NCBI GenBank assembly: GCA_026210745.1
Contig: CP110630.1
Location: forward strand, 5,766,001 to 5,830,000
DNA length: 64,000 nt
Origin: Exobasidium rhododendri
Taxonomy: Eukaryota > Basidiomycota > Exobasidiomycetes > Exobasidiales > Exobasidiaceae
Direction: 5' to 3'
Numbering within the stretch: position 1 is the stretch's first letter; every line of letters starts with the position of its first letter. Under the pieces are notes generated by a model. The model saw nothing but the letters and a program-made list of their open reading frames with translations, did no database searches and had not been told where the DNA came from. Both the position numbers and the translations under genes were made by a program. Positions 54,954 to 64,000 of the stretch are shown one piece after another.

Positions 54954-56855
54954 ATGTTCAGCTCGTCGAAGTTCTCTTTTGGTCGGCAGAAGGTGTCGAA
55001 GCACTTCAAGAAACGTCAAAGTATCACTTCACTCGCGACAGAATTCTCCGAGCAGAATTTAGGACAGAAGGTGGATGAGGGCATTGACCCTTTCGACCAG
55101 GGTCCCCTTGGTGAGAGTGCGGCCGAACCAGCTCCGTTGAAGGTCGAAGAAGATCCCTTGGGCAACTTTCAGCTCCACATCGCAGCCCCAAGCACCAATT
55201 TCGACGAAGAAGAGGAGGAAGAGAAATCAGAAGACAGCGAACAGCCGACACCCTCTGTCACCCCAAGTACAGAGATGACGGAAGAGGCTATTCCGTTCCC
55301 ATCATCTGACCTCGCACAGAACACCGTCGGACCGGCACGTCTTTTGGTAAAGGACATTCTGTTCGATGAAGTGACTCTAGCGGCAAGTGCAAAGGCAGAA
55401 GCAAACTGGGAACGAATGATGGAGAAGATTGTCTCGAGCGACAAGAGCCTCCTGACACAACCGGACAGCCCGACGAAAAAGAAGGAAGACCCTTTTGCTC
55501 CTCCACCCGCCTTGCTACCGAAAGACCCAAGTGAGAAGGCCACAAAGGCGGCCATGAAGAGACTCAGTCTACAGCCAAGCTCTGCGCCAGAGTTGTCCGT
55601 TGCTGTCATGGTCAATGTGATTTTGGAACGGCGTCGATGGATCTGGCGAAAGGTGTCCGACGTCGACTCCAACACCGAGCAGGAACAGACCTTTGAAGAC
55701 CCATCCGAGCTCTGGGCCATGAAGCCAAAAGGACACAAGGAATTGATCCAAGAAGCACTTCAGTCAAAGAGTGGCACTGCTAAGCTCAAGTTCTCTTTTC
55801 CCTCCGTTCGAGCTGTCAAGAGTTGCAAAGGTTGCAGTGGCACAGGAACAGCGACCTGCAAGGAGTGTGAAGGCATCGAGGCCGATGAATGCTTTTGGTG
55901 TGATGGAAAGGGAAAGTCTGTGTACAAGAACAAACCTTCTTCTTCGTGCCAACGATGCAAGGGAACTGGTCGCTACTACTGCTCCACGTGCGAGAATGCG
56001 CCCAAGAAGCAATGCGGTGATTGCAAGGGCAACACGAGCGTCACATCGGAACTTGGATGTGCCATTGATCTGAAGAGTATGCGTCTGCCCGTCATAACTG
56101 TTGCAGCGTACACGAACGAAGAGGAGAGATTTGAGCTGCTATCCACCGTCTGCGAAAAGATCAACAACATGTCGCCCAGTGCTCGCAATGCCAGCAGTGG
56201 CGGTGGAAGGTCTCGAAGTAACAGTGTCATCAGTCAGATCAGCGTCTGTGATACGATTGCAAGCAGTCGACGCGACTCCATCTTTGATCCGCAGACACCG
56301 CCTCGCGACAACACTTGGTATCCTGTCACGGCGCACTGCAAGTTGGAGCAATTCTTGACGACGACCGTTGTTGTCGATCAGATCACCTCCACTCCTCGAG
56401 TCATGGGAGGCCTACGCAGCAGACGAGACTCGAACGTGTCCGTCAGAAGTCGCACTGACTCCATCGTGGAAGGTAGACGGTCAAGTCTGTACGTCGTGTC
56501 CAGTTTGGACAACGTTCCTGTGCAGAAGATCACCACTCGCAACAGGCGTTCAAGCTCCATCATTTCACAGGACAGTCCAACTGATAGCAGACGATCGAGC
56601 GTGTATGGAAGACCGCTCTCTCAGCAAAGACCGTCGAGCCTTCTTCACTCAAATAGCTCTCTTGACAGGCCTGGCTTCCCTCAAAGTCCTTTAAGCGCAA
56701 GTGAAAGACCGGAGGGCATTAAACATTCGCAGAGTACGAATGATCTTCCTCCCATGCCCGCCTTACCTGCACACTATGAACAAGACAACAAGATCGCCAA
56801 GCGCGCCAGCAGACTATTCCCACAAAACATCACCGTCGACACGCTTCCCGAATAG
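54954..56855 (+). CDS. SSUH2-like protein with DnaJ-type zinc-finger repeats
   Basis: 633 aa, no intron. N-terminal 190 residues are acidic and Pro/Ser-rich. The middle has a conserved fold block (SVAVMVNVILERRRWIWRKV, ELIQEALQSKSGTAKLKFSF) leading into cysteine repeats of the DnaJ central-domain type: CKGCSGTGTATCKEC, CFWCDGKGK, CQRCKGTGRYYCSTC and CGDCKG. No J domain is present. This combination matches SSUH2-family proteins, whose function is poorly known. The C-terminal 230 residues are Ser/Arg-rich with many RRxS-type sites (RRDSNVS, RRSSLYV), possible kinase targets. Pyrimidine-rich leader upstream. Start at 54954 gives MFSSSKFSFGRQKV. Confidence 0.8.
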   Translation: MFSSSKFSFGRQKVSKHFKKRQSITSLATEFSEQNLGQKVDEGIDPFDQGPLGESAAEPAPLKVEEDPLGNFQLHIAAPSTNFDEEEEEEKSEDSEQPTPSVTPSTEMTEEAIPFPSSDLAQNTVGPARLLVKDILFDEVTLAASAKAEANWERMMEKIVSSDKSLLTQPDSPTKKKEDPFAPPPALLPKDPSEKATKAAMKRLSLQPSSAPELSVAVMVNVILERRRWIWRKVSDVDSNTEQEQTFEDPSELWAMKPKGHKELIQEALQSKSGTAKLKFSFPSVRAVKSCKGCSGTGTATCKECEGIEADECFWCDGKGKSVYKNKPSSSCQRCKGTGRYYCSTCENAPKKQCGDCKGNTSVTSELGCAIDLKSMRLPVITVAAYTNEEERFELLSTVCEKINNMSPSARNASSGGGRSRSNSVISQISVCDTIASSRRDSIFDPQTPPRDNTWYPVTAHCKLEQFLTTTVVVDQITSTPRVMGGLRSRRDSNVSVRSRTDSIVEGRRSSLYVVSSLDNVPVQKITTRNRRSSSIISQDSPTDSRRSSVYGRPLSQQRPSSLLHSNSSLDRPGFPQSPLSASERPEGIKHSQSTNDLPPMPALPAHYEQDNKIAKRASRLFPQNITVDTLPE

Positions 56856-57228
56856 AAGTCCTCCCTCTTCTCTCCCACTCTTCTTTGTACTTGTAAAATT
56901 TTCAGCTTCAGTGTCCAGAACGGGAATACCATGTGATTAGCCAATGTTACCAAGTGAAAGCAGGCCGTGTCAATCGGAGACAAGCATCCGAGTGGCAGCG
57001 TAATAGCAGAATGCACATATCTTGCAGCTATTGATCCACGCCACGCGGTCAGATGCAGTCATTGAGGAGATGCAAAAATGAGATTCCGGAAAGCGAAACA
57101 AAGGTATGACACCAAAAGAACAGATAACAACAGTACATAGAAGTGCGACGACGAGCGGAGAAAGAGGCGTAGAAAGAGGGGGGGGGGGTTTGCGAGAAAG
57201 AAAAATAAGAGAAGAGGAGGGAGAAGCT
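56856..57228. other. Intergenic between convergent SSUH2-like and CoA-transferase genes
   Basis: 373 bp. Contains a poly-G run near 57179-57188. No gene seen. Confidence 0.5.
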
Positions 57229-58987
57229 CTACATGACACTAGTAGCCGAGCTGGTGCGCACAAAGTATTTGCCTGGAAAGGCGACATGCTTGTCTCTTAT
57301 GGTCGGCGCAACAGGGCTGCTAGGTCGCATGAAAACGTTGAGACTGCTGACTCTTTGCATTTTGTTCTGGTCCGAGAGCCTAGCTCTGACCGTTTTGCGC
57401 GGCGATAGAGCATGTTCGAGGAATATCGAGAGCACAAACGGCGCATCTGTCTTTTGTCGGATCTCCTCGAGGGTAGCATTGGGCATCTGGGGCAGAGATA
57501 ATCAGTAAGGGGGGCGGTGTGAGCTTGACAAAGGGACATCATGACAAAAAGAAAACTCTCTAACTCACAATCTCCACCAAGGTCAAAGGCTTGCCGTGGA
57601 CTAGGTCGACATCGAACACGGCCAAGTCTGTGATAATGCGCGAGATGCACTTGCTTCCTGTGAGTGGAAGGGAACACTTGCCTACGATCTTGCTCTTTCC
57701 GTTCTTATCGGTGTGCTCGGTCAGCGCGATGATCTTTGTTTTGGCAGGACAAGACACCAAGTCCATCGCTCCCCCCATTCCTCGGACCATGCTCCCTGGC
57801 ACGACATAATTTGCGAGGTCGCCATCGCTACTGACTTCCATGCACCCGAGCATGCTCATGGAAAGATGACCTCCTCGAATCATGCCAAAGGAGGAGGCGC
57901 TGTCGAAGCATGAACCGCCCTTGCTGATCGTGACGCTTTCTTTCCCAGCATTGATGATATCGGGATCCAACTCTGTGGTGTCGGACGGGTATGGTCCCAT
58001 TCCAAGAAGTCCATTCTCGCTCTGAAACATCGGTTGAATGGTGGGCGACAAAAAGTCGACTACCAGGGTGGGGATTCCGATACCCAGGTTGACGAATTGA
58101 CCGTGCTCGATCTCTCTTGCAGCGCGAGCAGCTATGACTTGTCGACTCCTACTTGGTCGCACAGCTGTGATGGTGCCTGCCACGCTTGCCTTTGAGAACA
58201 CTGGCTTCTCGACCAGCTTCTCTGGCTTGGCCTGAACGACGCAGTTGACGAATATCGCTTGCAGATCGATCTCGTCTGGGTCTAGCTCGCCCACTTCAAC
58301 AATGTGCTCTGCCTCTACGATTGTGTACTTTGCATTCATTCCAAAGACTGGCGCAAAGTTGCATGCTGTCCGACGAAAGACGCAATTTCCATATCGATCA
58401 GCCTTGTGTGCACGGATCAAAGCTACGTCGCCATAGATTGCCTCTTCCAGAATGTGCTTGCGGCCTTGAAACACTCGACTTTCTCTGGGCTTGCTGTATT
58501 CGATTGGCACGGGAATGGCATTCGGGGTGGTTGTCCTTTCATATCGGCGGACCAGGGTACCCTCTTCAACGGCGGTGTCTGCACCAACGGCAATGTAGAA
58601 CGCCGGTATGCCAAACGCACCTGCTCGACATCTTTCCACCATCGTTCCTTGTGGCACGAGATCAACGGCGATGCGACCTTGCAGGAAAAGATCGCCAAAG
58701 AACCGATCCCAGCCGATGAATGACGACACCATGCAAGAAACCTGATCCATCTTGAACAGTCGACCAAGTCCTTTCCCTAGCCCACCAGCATTGTTACTGA
58801 CGATTGTGAGATCGTTGATGTCTGGACGATGGGATAAAGCTTCGAGTAGCGTGTCCGGGATACCGCACATTCCAAAGCCAGACGATAGAACGGTATCACC
58901 GGCCTTGATATGCGCTATAGCTTCGCTTGACCATTTTTCGACCTTGTCAATGTCATTCGATCGCGACATACTCGGTAGGGCGGGCAT
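57229..58987 (-). CDS. Succinyl-CoA:3-oxoacid CoA-transferase (SCOT type)
   Basis: Moves CoA from succinyl-CoA to acetoacetate, normally in the mitochondrial matrix. Exons 58987-57569 and 57486-57229, 558 aa. The alpha-like half has GDTVLSSGFGMCGIPDTLLEAL, SNNAGGLGKGLG and GTMVERCRAGAFGIPAFY; the beta-like half has AAREIEHGQFVNLGIGIPTL, the catalytic glutamate in QSENGLLGMGPYP, and GGHLSMSMLGCMEV. After the intron, TLEEIRQKTDAPFVLS is the usual C-terminal helix, but about 60 further residues follow that are not typical, so an additional intron or an unusual tail is possible. The N-terminus (MPALPSMSRSNDIDKVEKW) does not look like a strong mitochondrial presequence; an upstream exon was searched for and not found. 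Confidence 0.9.
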
Positions 58988-59964
58988 TCTGGAGATAGAC
59001 TGTGACTGGTTTGTAGGAGTACCGAAGACACGTACCTATATACTTTTTCTTTCTCTTCGTGGGGGAGCTCGAGCTGCAGGATGCTGTAAAGTGGTTGACC
59101 TCTGTGGGTGTAGGAGAATGAATTGTGATACCCGAGCAGCGTCAAAATTCACACGAAAATGGCAATATTCAGCGGAGTTCCAATGCGGGGTGCCTTGCTT
59201 CTATCAATCTCCTCTAGACCTTGTACCAACTCCAAGAAGAAGCACTCAGACACGGGCGTACTCTGCACTCTCTCCTCGTACTAAGATAGGAAAGTGAATT
59301 CTGCGTTGAGTAGGGATAAATTGGAGAAGGACTGTGAGTAGAGTCTATGCCACATCTATCTCTCACACATCTGAAGAGATGCATCCTCTCTGTTAATTTA
59401 CAGAGGTGCAGCCATGGTCGTGAGAATCAAGTAAGCTGTGATGACCCCAATCCGGTCACACTGTACCGCACGACAAATGGAATGCAACAGCAGGGAACTT
59501 AAAAGGCGAATTGTTCTGCAAGTGGCTGCATCGCGTGCATAAATTATATATCATATTTGACCGCACACCCAGTTTAATCGACGCGCCTCCCTCGCCCATT
59601 GCACTAGCTCAGTAGGCAATGTTTTCCTTGGGATAAATTCAAACATTCAGCTCGCTCCCGTCGGAATCGAAAGCGCAACCGAAAGACTGAAGTCGAAATT
59701 AGTTCCCCGCAGGTGCATGCTACAGAACGAATCCGTACCAAACATCTTCGGGACGCCGTTGCAGGGCAACTTTAAAGTTTGGTCCCAACGAATGCAGATA
59801 GTAGAATGGAAAGACAAAAGCCACCAAAAGGTAGGGGCTGTCTCAATTCGCATATCCCGGAGGGCTGAGAGGGGCAGAAAGTCACGGGAAGCTGGTTTTT
59901 CCCGTAGTTGTGTCCACAGAAGTGAGGATTCGTCCTTTCCCTTCCAACTCCCACTCACCACAAT
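58988..59964. other. Intergenic, divergent promoter (CoA-transferase / acyltransferase)
   Basis: 977 bp with an AT-rich core (TAAATTATATATCATATTTG near 59540). No gene supported. Confidence 0.5.
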
Positions 59965-61597
59965 ATGAGCGAGATTGCCGAGACTGTCGACACTGTCGAC
60001 ACTGTCGACACTGTCGAGAAGAATGAGGAAAAGAGTCAGGACTCCTATAGGCTTGTAGAGGGCAAAGAGAGGTTCTTACAGACGGTAGAGCCTTTTACTA
60101 CGCGAGAAGACTGCGATCTTGGAAGGAAGAGGAGTCAGCGCTTAGGACAATATGAAGGTCTTCGGGGGATTCTCATGGTCTTGTCGCTGATCTGGACCTT
60201 CTTCCGTATCTTTGCGCCAGGTGAGCAGATGAGGCAGAGTAGATAGATCAGGAGGGGTAGGAAAGGAGGAACGGCGCTGATACAAAGGATCAACTTCCAG
60301 CTATCGTCGCGGACAGGGATCTGGACCAGGTCTACCCTGCTGCCTTTCTATCCGCTGCACCTCAATGGCAGCACATCTTGCGAAAGGCACTATCGCCTTT
60401 GCTCTTCAACGAGAGTCTTCTCGCCAGCTTCTTCGTCATCCTCTCCACCCGTGTTTGCCTTCAGAGTGAGTAGAGAGAGACTTGCGATGATCGTCAAGAG
60501 GTCCTCGTTGACTCACTCACACGCACACTCTCACTCCCTCTCCTTACTTCTCGGCAGCCTACATTGAGCGACGAGATGCAGAGTGTATGGCGGGAGCAAT
60601 CTTCCGACGTCCTTTCCGCTTGGCTGGTCCCTGCAGTCTGGCACTTGCATTCTGCTCCGTATTTTGTGTTTCAGGCGCTTTCAAGTACGCCGATGAAGTC
60701 AGTCTGGCACTCTCCAATCAAAGTGCAGCTCAGCCTAGGATATGGGAAAGCACCGTCACTTATTTCAACTCGTGCGTCGGACTGTTGATGGACATCAGCA
60801 TGCGCAGAGATGCTCGTGGCTCCTCATTCTTGCCACCAGGCTCGACTGGGTGGATCATCCCCGTCATCTTCCAGCAAACATACTGCGTCGCCGTCATTTC
60901 ATACATGTTGCCTTACTCTGTCCTTCGATGGAAGATCAAAGGCGGCATCATGTTCGGTCTCGCTGCTTTTTGGTCGGGACGCTGGGTCTGGTACTCGACC
61001 TTTGCCATCTTCCTGACAGAATTCAGCGTCGTCTACAAGCCCCTTCTTGCCGCCTCATGGACGCTCAAGCTGTACAAAGAAAGGACGTGCCAGGTCAAAC
61101 AGCAAGTCCTTCCTTTCATTCTCCTCGCTATCGGCGCTGCACTCAAGTACTCGTGGGCCAGTATTCCAACGCATCGCGATGACGAACTGGTCGCGCGAGT
61201 AGACCCCACTTCAGGTGCTCTAGATCGCCATTACGACGTCCTGGTGGCCAGTCCCCGCATCGACGACTTTCTGGTCGTCTCCGCCGTGTTTCTTCTCATC
61301 GAACTGACTCCGGGCCTGACTGATTTTCTCAACCGAAGATCACTCCGCTTCTTGGGCAGCTTGGCCTTCTCCAGTTTTCTCACATCCGGAACGATCATGC
61401 TCGCAGTTGGCTCAGCTCTTCATCATCATCTTTCGAAGACGTTTGGGTGGAATAGCCATAATCCGGTGCTTGTCTTGATCCTCTTCGTCTGCAGTATTCC
61501 CTCTGCGTGCGTCTTTTCGCTGCTTTGGAGGATCACAGTAGACGATGGAACTCTTGCAGTGGCACGCTCTATGTATCGATGGGTGATCAAGCCGTAG
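59965..61597 (+). CDS. Acyltransferase-3-like multipass membrane protein
   Basis: 486 aa from exons 59965-60220, 60301-60465 and 60558-61597. The N-terminus is acidic with a 9-bp DNA repeat read as TVDTVDTVDTV. The entry to the membrane domain, YEGLRGILMVLSLIWTFF, matches the first segment of acyltransferase-3 (OafA-like) proteins, followed by about nine further spans (LASFFVILSTRVCL, LALAFCSVFCVSGAF, WIIPVIFQQTYCVAVISYML, IMFGLAAFWSGRWVWYSTF, ILLAIGAALKYSW, FLVVSAVFLLIEL, SLAFSSFLTSGTIMLAVGSA, VLVLILFVCSIPSACVFSLLW). The catalytic His usually seen in the first span is absent (IWTFF), so activity is uncertain. Such proteins O-acetylate sugars or lipids. Convergent with a second member of the family, stops 164 bp apart. 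Confidence 0.7.
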
Positions 61598-61761
61598 CGT
61601 GATTTATACTTAGCAGACCGTCACAATTTCATGTATTTGTTCCTCTTCATACTCTCTCAATAGGATCATCTCTCTCTCTCTCTCACATCACGGTCTAGGG
61701 CTGAAACTTTCTATGGGATTGATGTTTGAATTTACATTGTAAGGGAGATGTGCGATGATTC

Positions 61762-64000
61762 TTACTTGCCATGTCGACGGCCATACCCCCTGCTGACTGA
61801 ACGCCAGAATGCAGTCGAAAGCCATTGACTCCATTTGTCCACCGTGTTGGTGAAGATGACGGCCATGACAGCGAGAAGCATGTAACTCGTTCCTAGTGCG
61901 ACCAAATTTGCAGCCCAATATGGCAGACCAACGGTGAGCAGCTTGATAAAGATGTACGCACCCCAACTCCAAAAGACGGCACCGTGAAGAAGATAGATTC
62001 CAAACGAATGATCTCCGATCACCATAAAGATCTTCAAGGAGAATGCCTTTGCAAATATCTTGTTCAGGTCGCAAAGCAGATAGAAGGAAAGGACCGGTAA
62101 GATGCAGGTGAACTTGAGATCGTCGTAATTCAGTTGTAAGTCGGAATTGCCCCAACCTTTAGGATTTCCTGTGACGAAGTCTACCCGCAATCGCAATTCC
62201 CTCGTTGGCCAGGAATACGGGCCATAGCCAGTAGTTTCACACCAAGCCAATCCGAATCCGACAAAAAAGATGGCCCACGCAAAGATCTGTCCCGGAAGGC
62301 GCACTTTCTTGAGGAATGCAAATCGGCGATTGATGGAAGCAGGTGTCAGGGGTAGTCCCCTTTTAGCCCACGCTTTGTAGTTCAATTTACAGTCCAAGTC
62401 GGCGACCATAAGACCCAAGAGGAACAAGGTGTCAAGTCGATTGGCATACCAGTTGAAGAAGATGCACAGCGAGTAGAACGTCCACCGTTTGTAGTGATTC
62501 TTGATCTGTCTAGCAATGATGGCACACAAGAACAGCGACCAAGTAAGTTGTATCATCAGCGCGACTGTCCACATGATTCCAATGGCATATCGTTGCACAA
62601 TCGCTGGTTGCGTTGGCGGAACGGTGAACCACAAAGAGATGAACGAATTGAAGAACTCAAAGAGATTGCCATAGTCCACGTAGTATGACCAGACAGTCCA
62701 AGATCGTGAAGGTAGACGAGAGATCCATCGGAAAGCCGACACCTCGATGAGGAAGTATTCGAAGAATGCAGCCATGAATACGGGAAAGAGAATACGTGGA
62801 AGTCTTCGAAGCGAGCTTTCGGCTACGTTGAGTAGGTCTCCTCGCGTGAGGTAGCGGATGCTCATTATTCTTGCCGGTAAGACGAAGAACATGGCCACTC
62901 GAAAGGAAGCGGAACCTTGGAATAGAAGTGAAAGACTAACGATCCAGCCGTAAACGAACCATTTCGGATAGTGAAGGGGAGTGGTGGGATCTAGTGCTAA
63001 TCTTGCCGAAGAAGGCGTTTCCATGTACATTGCCGACCACTGAAGGAGAAGAAGGGGGAAGCAAGAGGTTTTGTTAAGAGGGCGATTTGAGCTTTGTGTA
63101 TTTACGTCGTCATAAACTCACATGACCAATAGTGATTGCCAAGGTAGCAAATCCTCGCAGGGAACCCAGGTAGGCCACTTTGCTCTGACCCGAAGCTGTC
63201 GTTCCGAGTGCAGATTCATCGATGAAGATGCTATCGTGCAGCCACGTCCTCGCTCTTGCCAACATCTCACGGACGCTCGGCTTCTCCACCGGTGGCATCT
63301 CCTCACCGTCCCTTGGCGCAGCCAGTGTTGCCGTTACGGTTGAAGGTTCGTCTTTGTCGGTCGTCGCTACCTTTCGCCTCCTCCATCTCTTAATGACTGG
63401 GGCAGACACGAGAGAGGTAGAGGAACCGCCTTCTCCGATGTTTGGATCCAGCAACGTAGGCACCGTGAGTAGGGGAAGAGGTTGCTTGAGGGCATGTTTC
63501 TCCTTGATGCCGTCCTCCTTTTCTGCATCATTGCCGTCTTTTGCTCCTTTAGTGTCATCTTCACTCTCATATTCTTCGTTACTCCAATCGGAATCACGAT
63601 CATCGTCATCGTCATCTTCATCCCCCGCTTCACTGTGGTTCTCCAGCATGATCTCGGTGTTCCACTGGGAGAAGGCCATCTCAAATTCTCTTTCGGCGCT
63701 ATTGCCACTATCAAAAGAGTTGCCCAACGACCTCAGATCTAGCATTTCCTCCCTCGGTGTGTAATCGTCCATCGCATGCATCCTATCGTTGAACGTCATT
63801 TCGCTCCTCTCTTTCTCTTGAGCACTGTAGTAAGCCTTTAACTTTTGACGCCGAGTGTACATCCTCCTAGCATATGCATTGATGTAGAGAAGTAGGGAAG
63901 CGCCCAAGCAAGTACAGATAGAGGCTATTGACCAGGTCTTCGGCTTGAATGGAGTCGGAGGTATTACGTATTCATTCAGTGCAGTCCTGTTGAACGCGGT
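61762..64000 (-). CDS. Acyltransferase-3 family membrane protein (5' truncated by window)
   Basis: At least 718 aa; the frame is open to the window edge at 64000. Exons 64000-63122 and 63039-61762. A first membrane span (SIASICTCLGASLLLYINAY) is followed by a long cytosolic acidic region (GDEDDDDDDRDSDWSNEEYE), then the family entry YLGSLRGFATLAITIGHWS, with the conserved His split by the intron, and about ten further spans (FRVAMFFVLPARIMSIRYL, RLPRILFPVFMAAFFEYFLI, IGIMWTVALMIQLTWSLFL, FAWAIFFVGFGLAW, FMVIGDHSFGIYLLHGAVF). Likely transfers acyl groups to an extracellular sugar, lipid or wall polymer. The start codon is outside the window. Confidence 0.85.

Noticed and set aside
55169-55738. 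189-aa minus-strand frame
   Set aside because: Shadow of the SSUH2-like gene; no family features.
59600-59660. tRNA-like D-arm sequence TAGCTCAGTAGGCAATG
   Set aside because: No matching acceptor stem, anticodon arm or GTTCRA T-loop could be built around it.
63222-63764. 180-aa serine-rich plus-strand frame
   Set aside because: Antisense shadow of the acidic region of the acyltransferase-3 gene.

Overview
This 64-kb window is a compact, intron-rich fungal chromosome segment. The introns are short (mostly about 50-115 nt), begin with GT (often GTGAGT) and end with AG. Gene content (a Rad5 with HIRAN and RING, Ert1/AcuK, Trk, an SPX-RING protein, GH47) and exon style fit a basidiomycete, most likely Ustilaginomycotina; the exact lineage is inferred and uncertain. 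I see no rRNA, tRNA, transposon or CRISPR array. Nearly every gene model below was rebuilt from exons by hand, and in each the exon lengths sum to a multiple of three.

Layout. 1-9 kb: 3' end of a mitochondrial-type MutS homologue (MSH1), uracil phosphoribosyltransferase (FUR1, seven exons, one of 10 nt), ketopantoate hydroxymethyltransferase (ECM31/panB) and a full-size ABCB exporter. 9-18 kb: a secreted GH47 alpha-mannosidase, the gluconeogenesis regulator ERT1, a secreted repeat protein with dibasic cleavage sites (Kex2-processed-peptide candidate), a poorly resolved 2.3-kb stretch and a small secreted cysteine-rich protein. 18-28 kb: an SPX-RING protein, a GT8 glycosyltransferase, a small hydrophilic protein, a 4HBT thioesterase, an App1-type lipid phosphatase and a short-chain dehydrogenase. 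28-42 kb: an unusual fusion of a degenerate adenylate-forming (ANL) domain with a bHLH DNA-binding domain, a zinc alcohol dehydrogenase, a Bax-inhibitor-1 protein, a HAD dehalogenase divergent from a Zn2Cys6 regulator, a multipass membrane protein and a small hydrophilic protein. 42-64 kb: the Trk potassium transporter, Rad5, a GT2 processive-type glycosyltransferase, an SSUH2-like zinc-finger protein, a succinyl-CoA:3-oxoacid CoA-transferase and two convergent acyltransferase-3-like membrane proteins, the last cut by the window edge.

Most genes are ordinary housekeeping genes and there is no clear metabolic cluster. The two most unusual loci are the ANL-bHLH fusion (28952-32325), which looks like an enzyme-derived sensor domain attached to a transcription factor, and the dibasic repeat precursor (13937-14776), which looks like a source of several near-identical secreted peptides. 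Several gene pairs are tail-to-tail with 33-187 bp between stops (MSH1/FUR1, GH47/ERT1, SDR/ANL-bHLH, BI-1/HAD, Zn2Cys6/membrane protein, the acyltransferase pair), showing how tightly the region is packed.
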